Notes under the pieces: model-generated | Databases searched by the model: none | What the model was told of the DNA's origin: nothing | What the model saw: the letters and a program-made list of their open reading frames with translations, nothing else | Position numbers and translations under genes: made by a program | Assembly (NCBI RefSeq): GCF_002160135.1 | Contig: NZ_NFJZ01000007.1 | Coordinates: 1-64,000 of the forward strand | DNA from: Lachnoclostridium sp. An196 | Lineage (GTDB): Bacteria > Bacillota > Clostridia > Lachnospirales > Lachnospiraceae | DNA: 64,000 nt | Reading direction: 5' to 3' | In this document: positions 33,636 to 43,668 of the stretch, one piece after another | How positions within the stretch are numbered: position 1 is the first letter of the stretch | Layout of the letters: each line of letters begins with the position of its first letter

Positions 33636-34574
33636 TTACATTCCCATCTGTTTTGCAACTTCTGCTGCGAAGTCTTCGTTCTTCTTCTCCAGACCCTCGC
33701 CGGTCTCGAAACGAACGAATCCTTTAATGACGATATTGGCATTGTTCGCTTTTGCAACCTGAGCCACATATGCAGCCACGTTCTGCTTTCCATCCTCAGC
33801 TTTTACATAAACCTGATCCATCAGGCAGATCTCTTTAAGCTGTTTGTTCAGACGGCCCATCACTGCGCCGCTGATCACTTTCTCCGGCTTTCCTGCCATC
33901 TTCGGATCGTTCTCGATCTGAGACTTGATGATCTCCAGCTCATGTGCTTTGTATTCATCATCTACTTCGCCGTCATTGGTATAGATCGGTTTCAGAGCAG
34001 CTACCTGCATAGCCACATTCTTAGCCATCTCTTTGATCTCGTCATTGATCACATCCGTCTGCACATCTACCAGCACGCCGATCTTTCCGCCTGCGTGGAT
34101 ATAGGAAGATACAAAACCGTTCTCTTCCACTACCTGCTGGAAACGGCGGATGTTCATATTCTCACCGATCACTGCAATCTGTGCAGCCAGCTCGTCCTTC
34201 ACCGTCTTGCTGGTATCTTTCACCCACGGCTCTGCAAGGAAAGCCTCAATATCCGCTACGGAAGTATTCAGCGCCTGTGCGGCCACATCTGCCACATATC
34301 CGCGGAATTTTTCATTCTTTGCGACGAAGTCAGTCTCTGAGTTCACCTCTACTGCAACTGCTTTCTTCGCATCTTCAGACAGCGCCGTTGCGACGATACC
34401 TTCAGCCGCGATACGGTTTGCCTTCTTCTGAGCGGTAGCCAGGCCTTTCTCTCTCAGAAAGTCCACAGCTGCCTCCATATTTCCATCGGTTGCTGCCAGT
34501 GCCTTTTTGCAGTCCATCATGCCCGCACCGGTTGCTTCTCTTAACTCTTTTACCATTGCTGCTGTAATAGCCAT
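33636..34574 (-). CDS. tsf: Elongation factor Ts
   Basis: Guanine-nucleotide exchange factor for EF-Tu, 312 residues. The N-terminal UBA-like part VKELREATGAGMMDCKKALA and the TDFVAKNEKF core are diagnostic. ATG 34574 is preceded by AGGAGGA; the longer frame to 34676 lies in the rpsB end. It follows rpsB by 25 bases in the usual order. Confidence 0.97.
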   Translation of the reverse strand: MAITAAMVKELREATGAGMMDCKKALAATDGNMEAAVDFLREKGLATAQKKANRIAAEGIVATALSEDAKKAVAVEVNSETDFVAKNEKFRGYVADVAAQALNTSVADIEAFLAEPWVKDTSKTVKDELAAQIAVIGENMNIRRFQQVVEENGFVSSYIHAGGKIGVLVDVQTDVINDEIKEMAKNVAMQVAALKPIYTNDGEVDDEYKAHELEIIKSQIENDPKMAGKPEKVISGAVMGRLNKQLKEICLMDQVYVKAEDGKQNVAAYVAQVAKANNANIVIKGFVRFETGEGLEKKNEDFAAEVAKQMGM

Positions 34575-34599
34575 GATTATATTCCTCCTGTGGGATTGA

Positions 34600-35337
34600 T
34601 TACTCTGCCTGGATCTCTTCTTCTTCGATTTCCTCGTCCATGACTTCCTCTGCTTCGCCCTGTCTTGCCTCGACAACAGCGTCTGCCATCTTGGAAACGA
34701 TCAGTTTCACCGCACGGATCGCGTCGTCATTGCCCGGGATCACATAATCCAGTTCTTCCGGATCACAGTTGGTATCGCAGATACCGATCAGCGGAATTCC
34801 AAGCGTATGAGCTTCCTGCACGCAGATTCTCTCCTTCTTCGGGTCTACAACAAAGATCGCGTCCGGAAGACCCTTCATCTCTTTGATACCGCCCAGGTTC
34901 TTCTGCAGTTTCTCCATCTCTTTTCTCAGAGCGATGACTTCCTTCTTCGGCAGTACATCAAACGTACCGTCTTCTTCCATTGCCTCGATCTCTTTCAGTC
35001 TCTTGATACGGCCCTGGATCGTCTTAAAGTTGGTCAGCATGCCGCCCAGCCATCTTTCGTTAACGTAGAACATGCCGCAGCGTTCTGCTTCAGTCATAAT
35101 AGCGTCCTGTGCCTGTTTCTTGGTTCCTACAAAAAGAATGTTTCCGCCGTTAGCCGCGATGTCTGCCACTGCCTTGTAAGCCTCGTCTACTTTTACTACG
35201 GATTTCTGCAGGTCAATGATATAGATACCGTTTCTCTCGGTATAGATGTACTCAGCCATTTTCGGGTTCCATCTTCTTGTCTGATGTCCGAAATGCACGC
35301 CTGCTTCCAGTAACTGTTTCATTGAAATTACGCTCAT
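34600..35337 (-). CDS. rpsB: 30S ribosomal protein S2
   Basis: Ribosomal protein of 245 residues: [19 protein letters not shown] at the start, YINERWLGG-like [12 protein letters not shown] and the [21 protein letters not shown] segments. It ends with an acidic tail rich in Glu. ATG 35337 follows GGAGGAAG. Transcribed with tsf from the promoter at 35490-35518 after a leader of about 145 bases. Confidence 0.97.
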   Translation of the reverse strand: MSVISMKQLLEAGVHFGHQTRRWNPKMAEYIYTERNGIYIIDLQKSVVKVDEAYKAVADIAANGGNILFVGTKKQAQDAIMTEAERCGMFYVNERWLGGMLTNFKTIQGRIKRLKEIEAMEEDGTFDVLPKKEVIALRKEMEKLQKNLGGIKEMKGLPDAIFVVDPKKERICVQEAHTLGIPLIGICDTNCDPEELDYVIPGNDDAIRAVKLIVSKMADAVVEARQGEAEEVMDEEIEEEEIQAE

Positions 35338-35518
35338 TTTTTCTTCCTCCATTTTTGGTTTTTCTTCCGCCGGACATTTTCTTCCAGAAGAACCCCTTCG
35401 GGCACCGCTTCCAGAATCCGTCCGCGTGATTATTGCGTAACAGCTGCCTTCCGCGCCGGAAAAATATACCTGCACAGACAGCCTCATATACTATATCATA
35501 CCGTTTCCGGCCAGTCAA
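35338..35518 (-). promoter_or_regulatory. rpsB promoter and untranslated leader
   Basis: Minus strand TTGACT (35518-35513), 17 bases, TATAGT (35495-35490), then about 145 bases before rpsB with GC-rich complementary segments (for example CCGGCGC/GCGGAAG and CCCGAAGGGG). Leaders of rpsB often bind free S2 for feedback; I could not match a known leader motif, so that role is only possible. Confidence 0.6.
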
Positions 35519-35541
35519 GGAATTTTTCTTCAGTCTTTGCG

Positions 35542-36192
35542 TCAGTCTTTGGATTCTATCAGGATCATTATGCCGTTTTCCATACTGATCCGGGCTTCTT
35601 CCCCGGTAATCTCATTGGACACACCGAGGCCTGCGCTGCCCTGTACCGTAAAATGATAGCCGGTCAAAGGGTATTTTACCCCCCGCAGCGTCACGCCGAT
35701 TACATCCGTGGTAAAAGGAATCAACGAGAAATAGTCTCCGTACTGTTCCTCCCGGCTCAAAGTGAAACCGCCCCGGATCAGACGGATCCGGTTATGGGGA
35801 TCCAGCATCGCACAGTCCGCTCCCTTTTCCAGAGCCAGATACATCGTCTGGATATTTCCAAGCACATGATCGATCCGGCTTCCTGTACCTCCCAGGATCG
35901 TGATACAGCTGCTTCCCGCTTCCAGAGCCAGCTCCACGGCGATCTGCGTGTCCGTAGCGTCTTTTATCGGATCATATTCCCGGATCTCTATGGATGTATT
36001 CTGCCTGTACCATTCCAGAATCCCGGGATCCAGGCTGTCAAAATCTCCTACAATATTTGTGGGTACGATTCCATGTTCACGGCAGAATCCCAGTCCCTTA
36101 TCCACCGCGATCACTTTATCAAATGTATTTTCTAAAATTCGGAGGGCAAAATCCTCCTGAATATCGCCCCCCGTCAGAATCACCGTATTCAA
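35542..36192 (-). CDS. thiN: Thiamine pyrophosphokinase
   Basis: Converts thiamine to thiamine pyrophosphate with ATP, 216 residues. VGDFDSLDPG, DATDTQIAVELAL and GGTGSRIDHVLGN are the family's motifs. The start is TTG 36192, eight bases after GGGAGA and four bases after the rpe stop; an ATG at 36240 would overlap rpe by 44 bases without a ribosome site. Last gene of the long murE-to-thiN run; the rpsB promoter lies just behind it. Confidence 0.93.
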   Translation of the reverse strand: MNTVILTGGDIQEDFALRILENTFDKVIAVDKGLGFCREHGIVPTNIVGDFDSLDPGILEWYRQNTSIEIREYDPIKDATDTQIAVELALEAGSSCITILGGTGSRIDHVLGNIQTMYLALEKGADCAMLDPHNRIRLIRGGFTLSREEQYGDYFSLIPFTTDVIGVTLRGVKYPLTGYHFTVQGSAGLGVSNEITGEEARISMENGIMILIESKD

Positions 36193-36196
36193 CTTG

Positions 36197-36856
36197 CTAT
36201 TCTCCCATGATCTCAAGAAAATCTCTTGTGTTCCGCTCAATATCTCCTTTGAAGATCGCGGATCCCGCCACGATCACATTGGCCCCCGCATCCAGAACCG
36301 TGCGAAGATTGTCCTTTTTAATACCGCCGTCTACTTCAATATCTGTGTCCAGTCCCCGCTCGTCCAGCATACGGCGCAGTTCCCGGATCTTTTCTGTAGA
36401 TTCCGGAATATAGGCCTGTCCTCCGAATCCCGGCTCTACAGTCATCAAAAGTATCATATCTGCCAGATCCAGCACATCCTCCAGAACCTGGTTCGGCGTC
36501 CTCGGCTTAATCGTCACGCCGGCCTTCCGTCCGTGTTCTTTGATCTTATCCAGAGTTCTTTTTACATCGCTGCACGCCTCATAGTGCACGGTAATGATAT
36601 CTGCTCCGCAGCGCACAAAATCATCGATGTACCGGTCAGGATCCTGTATCATCAGATGTACATCCAATACCATATCCGTGATCTTTCTGACTGATTCCAG
36701 CACCGGCATTCCAAATGAAATACTGGGCACGAACAGGCCGTCCATAACATCATAATGTAAATACGGGGATCCCGCTGCTTCCACGTGTCTGATGTCCTCT
36801 CCCAGATGTGCGAAATCTGCGGACAGGATCGACGGTGACAAATAATTCTTTCTCAT
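36197..36856 (-). CDS. rpe: Ribulose-phosphate 3-epimerase
   Basis: Pentose phosphate enzyme of 219 residues with a TIM-barrel. SPSILSADFAHLGED, HYDVMDGLFVPSI, TVEPGFGGQAYI and EVDGGIKKDN hold the metal ligands and phosphate-binding loop. It overlaps rsgA by four bases (ATGA). Confidence 0.97.
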   Translation of the reverse strand: MRKNYLSPSILSADFAHLGEDIRHVEAAGSPYLHYDVMDGLFVPSISFGMPVLESVRKITDMVLDVHLMIQDPDRYIDDFVRCGADIITVHYEACSDVKRTLDKIKEHGRKAGVTIKPRTPNQVLEDVLDLADMILLMTVEPGFGGQAYIPESTEKIRELRRMLDERGLDTDIEVDGGIKKDNLRTVLDAGANVIVAGSAIFKGDIERNTRDFLEIMGE

Positions 36857-37743
36857 GAATATCTCCTTCCTTCTCTTTCCTGAAGCTCCTGAAAAAGGCA
36901 GGCATAGCTGTCATAACGTTCTCTGCTGATCTTTCCTTCTTCCACTGCCTCCTTGACCGCGCATCCCGGCTCTTTCATATGCACACAGCCCTGGAAGCGG
37001 CAGGTCCCTTCATATTTTCGAAATTCCGGATAACTGTAGCGGAGTTCTTCTTTCTCCACATCCGCCAGATCCAGGGAACTGAAACCCGGAGTGTCAAAAA
37101 AATAACTGTTCTCTTCTATTCGGAACAGTTCACTGTGCCGGGTCGTATGTTTTCCACGGTCAATTTTCTCACTGATCCTCCCCGTCTCCATACCCGCGTC
37201 CGGTATCAGCAGATTGGTCAGGGTGGACTTTCCTACCCCGGAAGGTCCCGCGGCGGCAGTCACATGCCCCCGGAGAAGCCTGCGCAGATCTTCTACTCCT
37301 TCTCCGTTTCGCGCGCAGACAAAAAGCAGGGGGCTTCCGCATCCAGCGTATATATGCCGGAGCCGGTCCAGCTCCCCGTCCGAAACTTCATCCTTTTTGT
37401 TAAAGCAGATAATTGCGGGAAGATTCATCCGATCCATACTGATCAGAAAACGGTCCAGGAGCTGGAGATTGGGCTTTGGCTTCGCCGCCGCAAATACAAC
37501 CAGAGCCTGATCTATATTTGCCACCGCCGGACGGATCAATTCGCTCTCCCGTTCAAGAATCCCCACCAGATTTCCTTCCCGGTCTGCTTCATCCAGAATC
37601 TCCATTTCCACATTATCTCCTACCAGCGGCTTAATCTTCTGATTGCGGAAAATCCCTCTGGCTCTGCATTCATAGACACCGCGGCCTTCCACATAGATAT
37701 AGTAGAAGCCCGCGATTCCTTTTATTATCTTTCCCTGTACCAT
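36853..37743 (-). CDS. rsgA: Ribosome small subunit maturation GTPase
   Basis: Circularly permuted GTPase of 296 residues that checks 30S assembly. Order: OB domain, G4 NKKDE, then G1 GPSGVGKSTL, G3 DTPGFSS, and a C-terminal zinc site with CRFQGCVHMKEPGCAV. Placed between prkC and rpe, the order commonly seen in Firmicutes. Confidence 0.96.
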   Translation of the reverse strand: MVQGKIIKGIAGFYYIYVEGRGVYECRARGIFRNQKIKPLVGDNVEMEILDEADREGNLVGILERESELIRPAVANIDQALVVFAAAKPKPNLQLLDRFLISMDRMNLPAIICFNKKDEVSDGELDRLRHIYAGCGSPLLFVCARNGEGVEDLRRLLRGHVTAAAGPSGVGKSTLTNLLIPDAGMETGRISEKIDRGKHTTRHSELFRIEENSYFFDTPGFSSLDLADVEKEELRYSYPEFRKYEGTCRFQGCVHMKEPGCAVKEAVEEGKISRERYDSYACLFQELQEREGRRYS

Positions 37744-37763
37744 TTAACTGCTATGGTTCCTCC

Positions 37764-39890
37764 CTATGGCTGTGTGGTCGTCTGTGACTGTTGGGAAGCC
37801 GGATCCTGAGTAGTCGTCTGCTGGGAGGCAGAACCGGTGCTGACATAAATCGTCACCGTTCCATCCGGATCCACAGTGCTCCTTGGTTCATATCTGGTCA
37901 CATATCCTTCTCCTACAGATTCGCTGCTCTCTGTCGCTTCCTTGATCGTTCCCTCAAATCCCGCGTCCCGAAGCGCTTCCGCGGCAGCTTCGTAATTCAT
38001 ATTTACTGTTACGGACGGTATCTCTACCTGCGCTCTGCCAAGGCTCACCGTAATCGTCACCGTGCTTCCCGGCTCCACATAAGTCCCTCTGTCCGGGTTT
38101 GTACTGATCACCAGTCCTTCCCGCACTTCATCAGAATATACTTCATTGACATTTACCGCAAACCCGTCTGCCTGAAGTTCTCCCTGAGCCCTCGTGGACT
38201 CATGTCCGATCACGTCTGTCACACTTACTTTATTAGGGCCGCTGCTCAATACCAGATTAACCGTTGTCCCCTGCGCCACTTCTGTATTGGCAGAAAGACT
38301 CTGACTGATCACATTGCCGGTTGTCACCGTATCACTTGCGCTCTCGGATACAGTCCCCACTTTCAGTCCGGCCGCTTCCAGCATGCTCCTGGCCTCAGCC
38401 TCTGTCCTTCCTGTCACATTCGGCACAACCGCCTGATCTTCTTCCTCTTCCTGCTGCTCACTCGTCTGAGAAGAAGATCCGGAACCGGAGCCGGATCCCG
38501 CGATCGTGACTTCCACAGAACTGCCTACTTCCACCCGCTCGCCGCTCTCGACACTCTGGCGGATAATCTGGCCTGCAGAATATTCACTGGAATCTTCGCT
38601 GCCGCCCAACGTAATACTCAGCCCCAGCTCATCCAGCTCGATCCGGGCTTCCGTCATAGTTTTTCCGATCAAATTGGGCATTTCCACCGTATTCGCCGAA
38701 CTCTGGGAATCCTCTTCGTCTTCTGCATTTTCTTCTGTCTGCTGGCTGTCTTCACTATTATTTCTGTTTCCGCCACCAAGGCCTAACGCACGCGACGCAA
38801 ACAGGACCAGAACCAGAACGATGATCACCGCCAGAACAACACCGGCGATTGTCATGGCTCTCTCCACCGACGGGCTTAAACCTTCCTCGTCGTCATCTTC
38901 ATCGTCGTCGTCCTCATCATCGTATTCATCATCTTCATCTTCGTCCTCGTCGTATTCTTCTTCAGCCAGACGAATCTTACGTCTCTCTTTTACTCTTGAC
39001 GAAGAGTCTTTATCCATAACCACAGTCTTGGCCTGTTCGTCCAGATCCACCATTTTTACAAAATCCCCCTCCGGATCCAGAAGAGACTGTTTTAAATCCA
39101 CCAGCAAATCACCGATATCCTGATACCGGCGGTCCGGACTTTTCTGCGTACATTTTTTTATAATCTGCTCCAGGCTGTAGGGGATCTCCTTGCAGTAAAC
39201 GCTGGGCGGAACCATCTCCTCCTGCAGATGCTTCACGGCCACGGCCACAGCCGTATCTCCGTCGAAAGGCACCCGTCCTGTCACCATCTCATAGAGCACA
39301 ATCCCCAGAGAATAGATATCGCTTCGGTGATCCACATAACCGCCTCTGGCCTGTTCCGGAGACGCGTAGTGTACAGACCCCATGGCGTTGGAAGTAGTCG
39401 TCTGAGATGTGGTTGCCTTGGCAATGCCAAAATCGGTAACTTTTACTTTCCCTTCTCTGGAAATAATAATATTCTGAGGTTTGATGTCCCTATGAACGAT
39501 CTGATTATTATGGGCGACTTCCAGCCCTGCCGATACCTGGATCGCTATGCTGGTTGCTTCTTTGATGGTCAGGCGTCCTTTTCGTTCTATATATTCTTTC
39601 AGGGTGATGCCTTCCACCAGTTCCATGACGATATAGTAGATCCCGTTTTCATCCCCCACATCGTATACGTTCACGATATTCGGATGCGCCAGTCCCGCGG
39701 CAGCCTGAGCCTCTTCTTTGAATTTCTTCACAAACGCGTCGTTGCTCCGGAACTCTTCTTTAAGTACTTTTACCGCCACAAAACGATTCAGCTTATGATC
39801 TTTTCCTTTATATACTTCCGCCATGCCGCCGACGCCGATCTTCTCCAGAATCTCATATCGGTCTCCCACTATCGTCCCTATCTTAATCAT
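37764..39890 (-). CDS. prkC: Ser/Thr protein kinase with four PASTA domains
   Basis: Membrane kinase of 708 residues that senses muropeptides or lipid II. Kinase domain 1-270 with GVGGMAEVYKG, AVKVLK, HRDIKPQNI and DFGIAK; a juxtamembrane stretch of about 30 residues almost entirely Asp/Glu (near 310-345); one membrane helix (about 350-372); and four PASTA repeats outside, starting at about VEMPNLIG, AVVPNVTG, VSVTDVIG and VEIPSVTV. Its ATG overlaps stp by four bases, the standard kinase-phosphatase pair. Confidence 0.96.
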   Translation of the reverse strand: MIKIGTIVGDRYEILEKIGVGGMAEVYKGKDHKLNRFVAVKVLKEEFRSNDAFVKKFKEEAQAAAGLAHPNIVNVYDVGDENGIYYIVMELVEGITLKEYIERKGRLTIKEATSIAIQVSAGLEVAHNNQIVHRDIKPQNIIISREGKVKVTDFGIAKATTSQTTTSNAMGSVHYASPEQARGGYVDHRSDIYSLGIVLYEMVTGRVPFDGDTAVAVAVKHLQEEMVPPSVYCKEIPYSLEQIIKKCTQKSPDRRYQDIGDLLVDLKQSLLDPEGDFVKMVDLDEQAKTVVMDKDSSSRVKERRKIRLAEEEYDEDEDEDDEYDDEDDDDEDDDEEGLSPSVERAMTIAGVVLAVIIVLVLVLFASRALGLGGGNRNNSEDSQQTEENAEDEEDSQSSANTVEMPNLIGKTMTEARIELDELGLSITLGGSEDSSEYSAGQIIRQSVESGERVEVGSSVEVTIAGSGSGSGSSSQTSEQQEEEEDQAVVPNVTGRTEAEARSMLEAAGLKVGTVSESASDTVTTGNVISQSLSANTEVAQGTTVNLVLSSGPNKVSVTDVIGHESTRAQGELQADGFAVNVNEVYSDEVREGLVISTNPDRGTYVEPGSTVTITVSLGRAQVEIPSVTVNMNYEAAAEALRDAGFEGTIKEATESSESVGEGYVTRYEPRSTVDPDGTVTIYVSTGSASQQTTTQDPASQQSQTTTQP

Positions 39891-40633
39891 ATCCTTACCT
39901 CACTGTTATCTATTTCAACCAGAACCACCGCGATATTATCCAGGCCTCCGTTTCGATTCGCCTTCATCAGAAGCTCGCCTCCGATCTCCTGCAGATCTTT
40001 ATCCTGCCGGATAATCCGGAAAAGGTCTTCATCCTCCACCATATTGCTCAGTCCGTCGGAACAAAGCAGGTATTTGCTTCCGCTGTCCGCATGAAACGGA
40101 AACAGATCCACCTCCGCCTCTTCCTGAATTCCCAGTGCTCTTGTGATAATATTCTTGTCCGGATGTCTTCTTGCCTCCCCGGGAGTCAGTTCTCCCTTTC
40201 TCACAAGCTCCGCCACCAGCGAATGATCTTCTGATATCTGGCGGATGCCTTCTTTGGATATTTCATACAGACGGCTGTCCCCGATATTCACCGCCAACGC
40301 CTCGCTGCCGAAGACGGTCAGGGCCACCAGTGTCGTGCCCATTCCCTGGTAGGCTTCATACTCCATAGATTTTTCATACAGACAGAAGTTTGCATATCGC
40401 ACCGCCTTCTGCAGGATCAGCGCAGGTCTGGTCTCCGTACTCCTCTGTATGGATCTGACAATCTGCTCTACCGCATAAGAAGAGGCAAAATCACCAGCCC
40501 TGTGTCCTCCCATCCCATCAGCCACAATATACAAGTTTGGCAGATTTCCCACAGGGGCATCGGAGGCATACACATAATCCTGATTCACTTTTCTCTTCCG
40601 TCCAATATCCGTCATGGCGACCGATGTCTGCAC
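39887..40633 (-). CDS. stp: PP2C-type Ser/Thr phosphatase
   Basis: Phosphatase of 248 residues opposing PrkC. NQDYVYA, VADGMGGHRAGD, NIGDSRLYE, SDGLSNMV and the C-terminal GGLDNIAVVLVEI carry the metal-binding aspartates. Eleven bases after rlmN. Confidence 0.96.
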   Translation of the reverse strand: MQTSVAMTDIGRKRKVNQDYVYASDAPVGNLPNLYIVADGMGGHRAGDFASSYAVEQIVRSIQRSTETRPALILQKAVRYANFCLYEKSMEYEAYQGMGTTLVALTVFGSEALAVNIGDSRLYEISKEGIRQISEDHSLVAELVRKGELTPGEARRHPDKNIITRALGIQEEAEVDLFPFHADSGSKYLLCSDGLSNMVEDEDLFRIIRQDKDLQEIGGELLMKANRNGGLDNIAVVLVEIDNSEVRI

Positions 40634-40644
40634 AGGCCCTCACC

Positions 40645-41679
40645 TCACTTTTCTGTATCCATATAACTTTTGCGCAGCTGTCCGCATGCGCCGTCTATAT
40701 CCCGGCCAATTTCCCTTCTAATAGTAACATTAATTCCTGATTTTTCAAGTTTATTTTTAAAACTGACCACTGCCGCATGTCCGGACTGCACATAATCCCG
40801 CTCTTTGATAGGATTGACCGGGATCAGATTTACATGCCCGTGCAGCGGTTTTACCAGCTTTGCCAGTTCCTGCGCGTCACCAGCGGAATCATTGACTCCT
40901 CCCACAAGGCTGTATTCAAAAGTTATCCTTCTTCCGGTCTGCTCATAATAGTACCGGCACGCATCCAGAACTTCGGGCAGCGAATATTTATTCGCCACGG
41001 GCATCAGTGAACGTCTTTTTTCCTGGCTGGACGCATGCAGAGAAAGCGCCAGCGTAATCTGCAGCTTTTCGTCCGCCAGCTGTCTCATCCGCGGAACAAT
41101 CCCGCAGGTAGACACCGTCACATTTCTCTGGCTGATATGCAGCCCTCCCTCGCAGGTCAGAAGTTTCAAAAAACGGAGCAGCGCCTCATAATTGTCCAAA
41201 GGCTCCCCTGTTCCCATAACCACCACATTGTGCACCCGTTCCCCGGACCATTTTTGAATCTGATAAATCTGATCCAGCATTTCAGACGGAGTCAGCCCTC
41301 GTTCCAGCCCGTCCAGCGTGGACGCGCAGAAACGGCAGCCCATGCGGCAGCCTACCTGGGAAGATATGCATACGGAATTTCCATGATGATATCTCATCAG
41401 AACGCTTTCAATCGCATTTCCATCGGACAGACGGAAAAGCAGCTTACTGGTACCGTCGATCCTGGAGGTCTGGATCTTCACCGGCTCCAGCCGGGTTAAT
41501 ACATAGTTCTCCGCCAGTTTCTTCCGCAGCGCCACAGAGAGATCTGTCATGTCTTCGAACCGGTCTGCCAGTTTCTCATGCATCCAGCTGTAGATCTGTC
41601 TGGCGCGAAATTTCTTTTCTCCCAGTTTTTCCATCTCCTGCTCCAGTTCTCCCAGAGTCATGGATTTGATATCAGTCAT
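40645..41679 (-). CDS. rlmN: 23S rRNA (A2503-C2) / tRNA methyltransferase
   Basis: Radical SAM enzyme of 344 residues. The cluster motif CRMGCRFCAST, GTGEPLDNYEALL and the methyl-carrying Cys region (VSTCGIVPRM, and GACGQL near the end) are present. It overlaps rsmB by eight bases. Confidence 0.97.
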   Translation of the reverse strand: MTDIKSMTLGELEQEMEKLGEKKFRARQIYSWMHEKLADRFEDMTDLSVALRKKLAENYVLTRLEPVKIQTSRIDGTSKLLFRLSDGNAIESVLMRYHHGNSVCISSQVGCRMGCRFCASTLDGLERGLTPSEMLDQIYQIQKWSGERVHNVVVMGTGEPLDNYEALLRFLKLLTCEGGLHISQRNVTVSTCGIVPRMRQLADEKLQITLALSLHASSQEKRRSLMPVANKYSLPEVLDACRYYYEQTGRRITFEYSLVGGVNDSAGDAQELAKLVKPLHGHVNLIPVNPIKERDYVQSGHAAVVSFKNKLEKSGINVTIRREIGRDIDGACGQLRKSYMDTEK

Positions 41680-42964
41680 TCTGTCTTTTCTCCATCTTCG
41701 CTATATAAAACCCGTCCCAGGGATCCCTGCCGGGAAGCATCTGTATCTGCTCCTTCAGCACAAACGGGAAATGTTCCAGGAACCAGGCCGTATTTCCTTC
41801 ATTTTCCTCTCTGTGTACCGTACAGGTACTGTAGACCAGCGTTCCGCCCGGCTTCACATACTGCTGTACCGTCTCCAGTATCCGGCGCTGAAGATGCACC
41901 AGTTCTTTTTCCTGTTCCGGCGTCATGCGGTATTTCAGATCCCGTTTTTTGTTTAATACTCCAAGTCCCGAACAGGGAAGATCCGCCAGCACCACGTCCG
42001 CTTTTCCTGCAGACACTTCATCCGGCACTGTCGCGTCCCACTGTACCGCCCGGATATTCGTCATACCGCTGCGTGCGATATTTTCTTCGATCAGCTGTAC
42101 TTTATACTCTGTCAGGTCCCGGGCCTCTACCATGCCGGTCCCATCCAGCAGATCAGCCAGGTGAAGGCTTTTTCCTCCCGGCGCGGCACAGACGTCGATG
42201 CAGTAATCTCCCCGCCTGGGGGCTGCCTTCAGCACTGCCAGCATGGAACTCACATCCTGCACCTGAAAAAGCCCTTCCCGAAAAGAGGGAAGCGCAGCCA
42301 GATAATCGTATCCGGAGATCTCAAGGGCACAGTCTATGCCCTCCACTTTCCGGACACGCACGCCTTCGGAAACAAGCCGCTCCATCAGGCTCTCTCTGCT
42401 GATCCGGTGCAGGTTCACTCTCACCGTGATGGGCCGTTCCTTATACTGGCTCTCCAGCATCTTACGCGCCGTCTCTTCTCCATATTCATCGGTCCACTGC
42501 CGTACAATCCATTCCGGCGTAGAGTATTTCACCGACAGATCCGGATATTCCACCGTTCCCAGGTTCCTGGAAATATTGCGCAGTACTCCGTTGACAAATC
42601 CTTTCAGGCTGGAAAATCCTTTCTTCCCCGCCAGCTTTACCGCTTCATTGCAGACGGCGGCATCCGGAATCCGGTCCATATATTTTATCTGGTAGACGGA
42701 CATCCGCAGTATCCCGCGGATCACCGGTTTCATCTTATGTACCGGAACCTTGGAAAACCGGTTAATAATATAATCCAGTTCCAGCAGCCGCTCTACCGTT
42801 CCTTCCACCAGCCGGGTCAGGAACGCACGGTCCTGTTTCTCCAGATACAGGTATTTTTCCAGGGCTCCCCGAAGAGCCAGATGACTGTACTCCTTCTGTT
42901 CCGTCACTTCCAGAAGCACTTCCAGCGCCAGCCCCCGCACATTTACCCTTTTCCGGTCAGTCAC
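41672..42964 (-). CDS. rsmB: 16S rRNA (cytosine-967-C5)-methyltransferase
   Basis: Two-domain enzyme of 430 residues: an N-terminal NusB-like domain (ALEVLLEVTEQKEYSH ... LEKQDRAFLTRLVEGT) and a Rossmann methyltransferase with CAAPGGKSLHLADL, DLPCSGLGVL and the catalytic STCTVHREENE. Start GTG 42964 lies eight bases after GGAGG and overlaps the stop of the peptidase gene by eight bases; the open frame further upstream is inside that gene. Confidence 0.95.
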   Translation of the reverse strand: MTDRKRVNVRGLALEVLLEVTEQKEYSHLALRGALEKYLYLEKQDRAFLTRLVEGTVERLLELDYIINRFSKVPVHKMKPVIRGILRMSVYQIKYMDRIPDAAVCNEAVKLAGKKGFSSLKGFVNGVLRNISRNLGTVEYPDLSVKYSTPEWIVRQWTDEYGEETARKMLESQYKERPITVRVNLHRISRESLMERLVSEGVRVRKVEGIDCALEISGYDYLAALPSFREGLFQVQDVSSMLAVLKAAPRRGDYCIDVCAAPGGKSLHLADLLDGTGMVEARDLTEYKVQLIEENIARSGMTNIRAVQWDATVPDEVSAGKADVVLADLPCSGLGVLNKKRDLKYRMTPEQEKELVHLQRRILETVQQYVKPGGTLVYSTCTVHREENEGNTAWFLEHFPFVLKEQIQMLPGRDPWDGFYIAKMEKRQND

Positions 42965-43655
42965 GGTCTCTTCCTCCGAACAGCAGGAAAAGCCGGAGCA
43001 GGGACAGTACAGACGCCAGCGCCGCCGCCACATAAGTCAGCGCCGCCGCAGAAAGCACCTTTCTGGTCTGCTGCAGTTCCTCTTCCATCAGCATATGGCT
43101 GTCTCCCAGAATACGCACCGCTCTCGCGGAAGCGTTAAATTCCACCGGAAGCGTAACGATCTGAAACAATGTTCCCAGAGCAAAGCAAAGCAGCCCGATC
43201 TGAATTAACGTGTATGAACTTCCGAAAAACAGCCCCAGAATAATAATCGGAATCGCCGCTTTGGTGCCGAAATTCGCCACCGGCACCAGCGCGCTGCGAA
43301 TCCGCAGCGGTGCGTAAGATTCTTCATCCTGGATCGCGTGGCCGCATTCATGGGCGGCCACACCGATGGCAGCTACGGAAGAAGAACCGTAGACGCTGTC
43401 AGACAGACGCAAAACCCTGGCGCGGGGATCATAATGATCTGTCAGATTTCCTCTCACATGTTCTACGGTTACATCATAAATGCCCGCGCTGTTCAGAATC
43501 CTCCTGGCTGCCTCCGCTCCGGTCAGTCCGGAATAGCTTCTCGTTCTTGAATATTTCTGATAAGTGCTGTTCACCTTTGCAGACGCCCACAAAGAAATTA
43601 CAACGCCTATTAAAACCAGAATATAAGTCGGATCATAATAATAAAAAAATGGCAT
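42957..43655 (-). CDS. Membrane zinc metallopeptidase (YugP-like)
   Basis: A 232-residue protein with an N-terminal helix (about 6-25), a cytosolic or external loop with the zinc motif AAHECGHAIQDEE, and further hydrophobic segments (about 128-170 and at the C-terminus). Matches the neutral zinc metallopeptidase family present in most Firmicutes, usually near fmt and rsmB as here. Substrate unknown. Confidence 0.92.
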   Translation of the reverse strand: MPFFYYYDPTYILVLIGVVISLWASAKVNSTYQKYSRTRSYSGLTGAEAARRILNSAGIYDVTVEHVRGNLTDHYDPRARVLRLSDSVYGSSSVAAIGVAAHECGHAIQDEESYAPLRIRSALVPVANFGTKAAIPIIILGLFFGSSYTLIQIGLLCFALGTLFQIVTLPVEFNASARAVRILGDSHMLMEEELQQTRKVLSAAALTYVAAALASVLSLLRLFLLFGGRDRD

Positions 43656-43668
43656 AAATATCCTCCTG

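Noticed and set aside
38506-39123. Plus-strand 205-residue Ser-rich open frame opposite prkC
   Set aside because: It is the antisense of the Asp/Glu-rich stretch; its poly-Ser content simply mirrors GAC/GAA-type codons.
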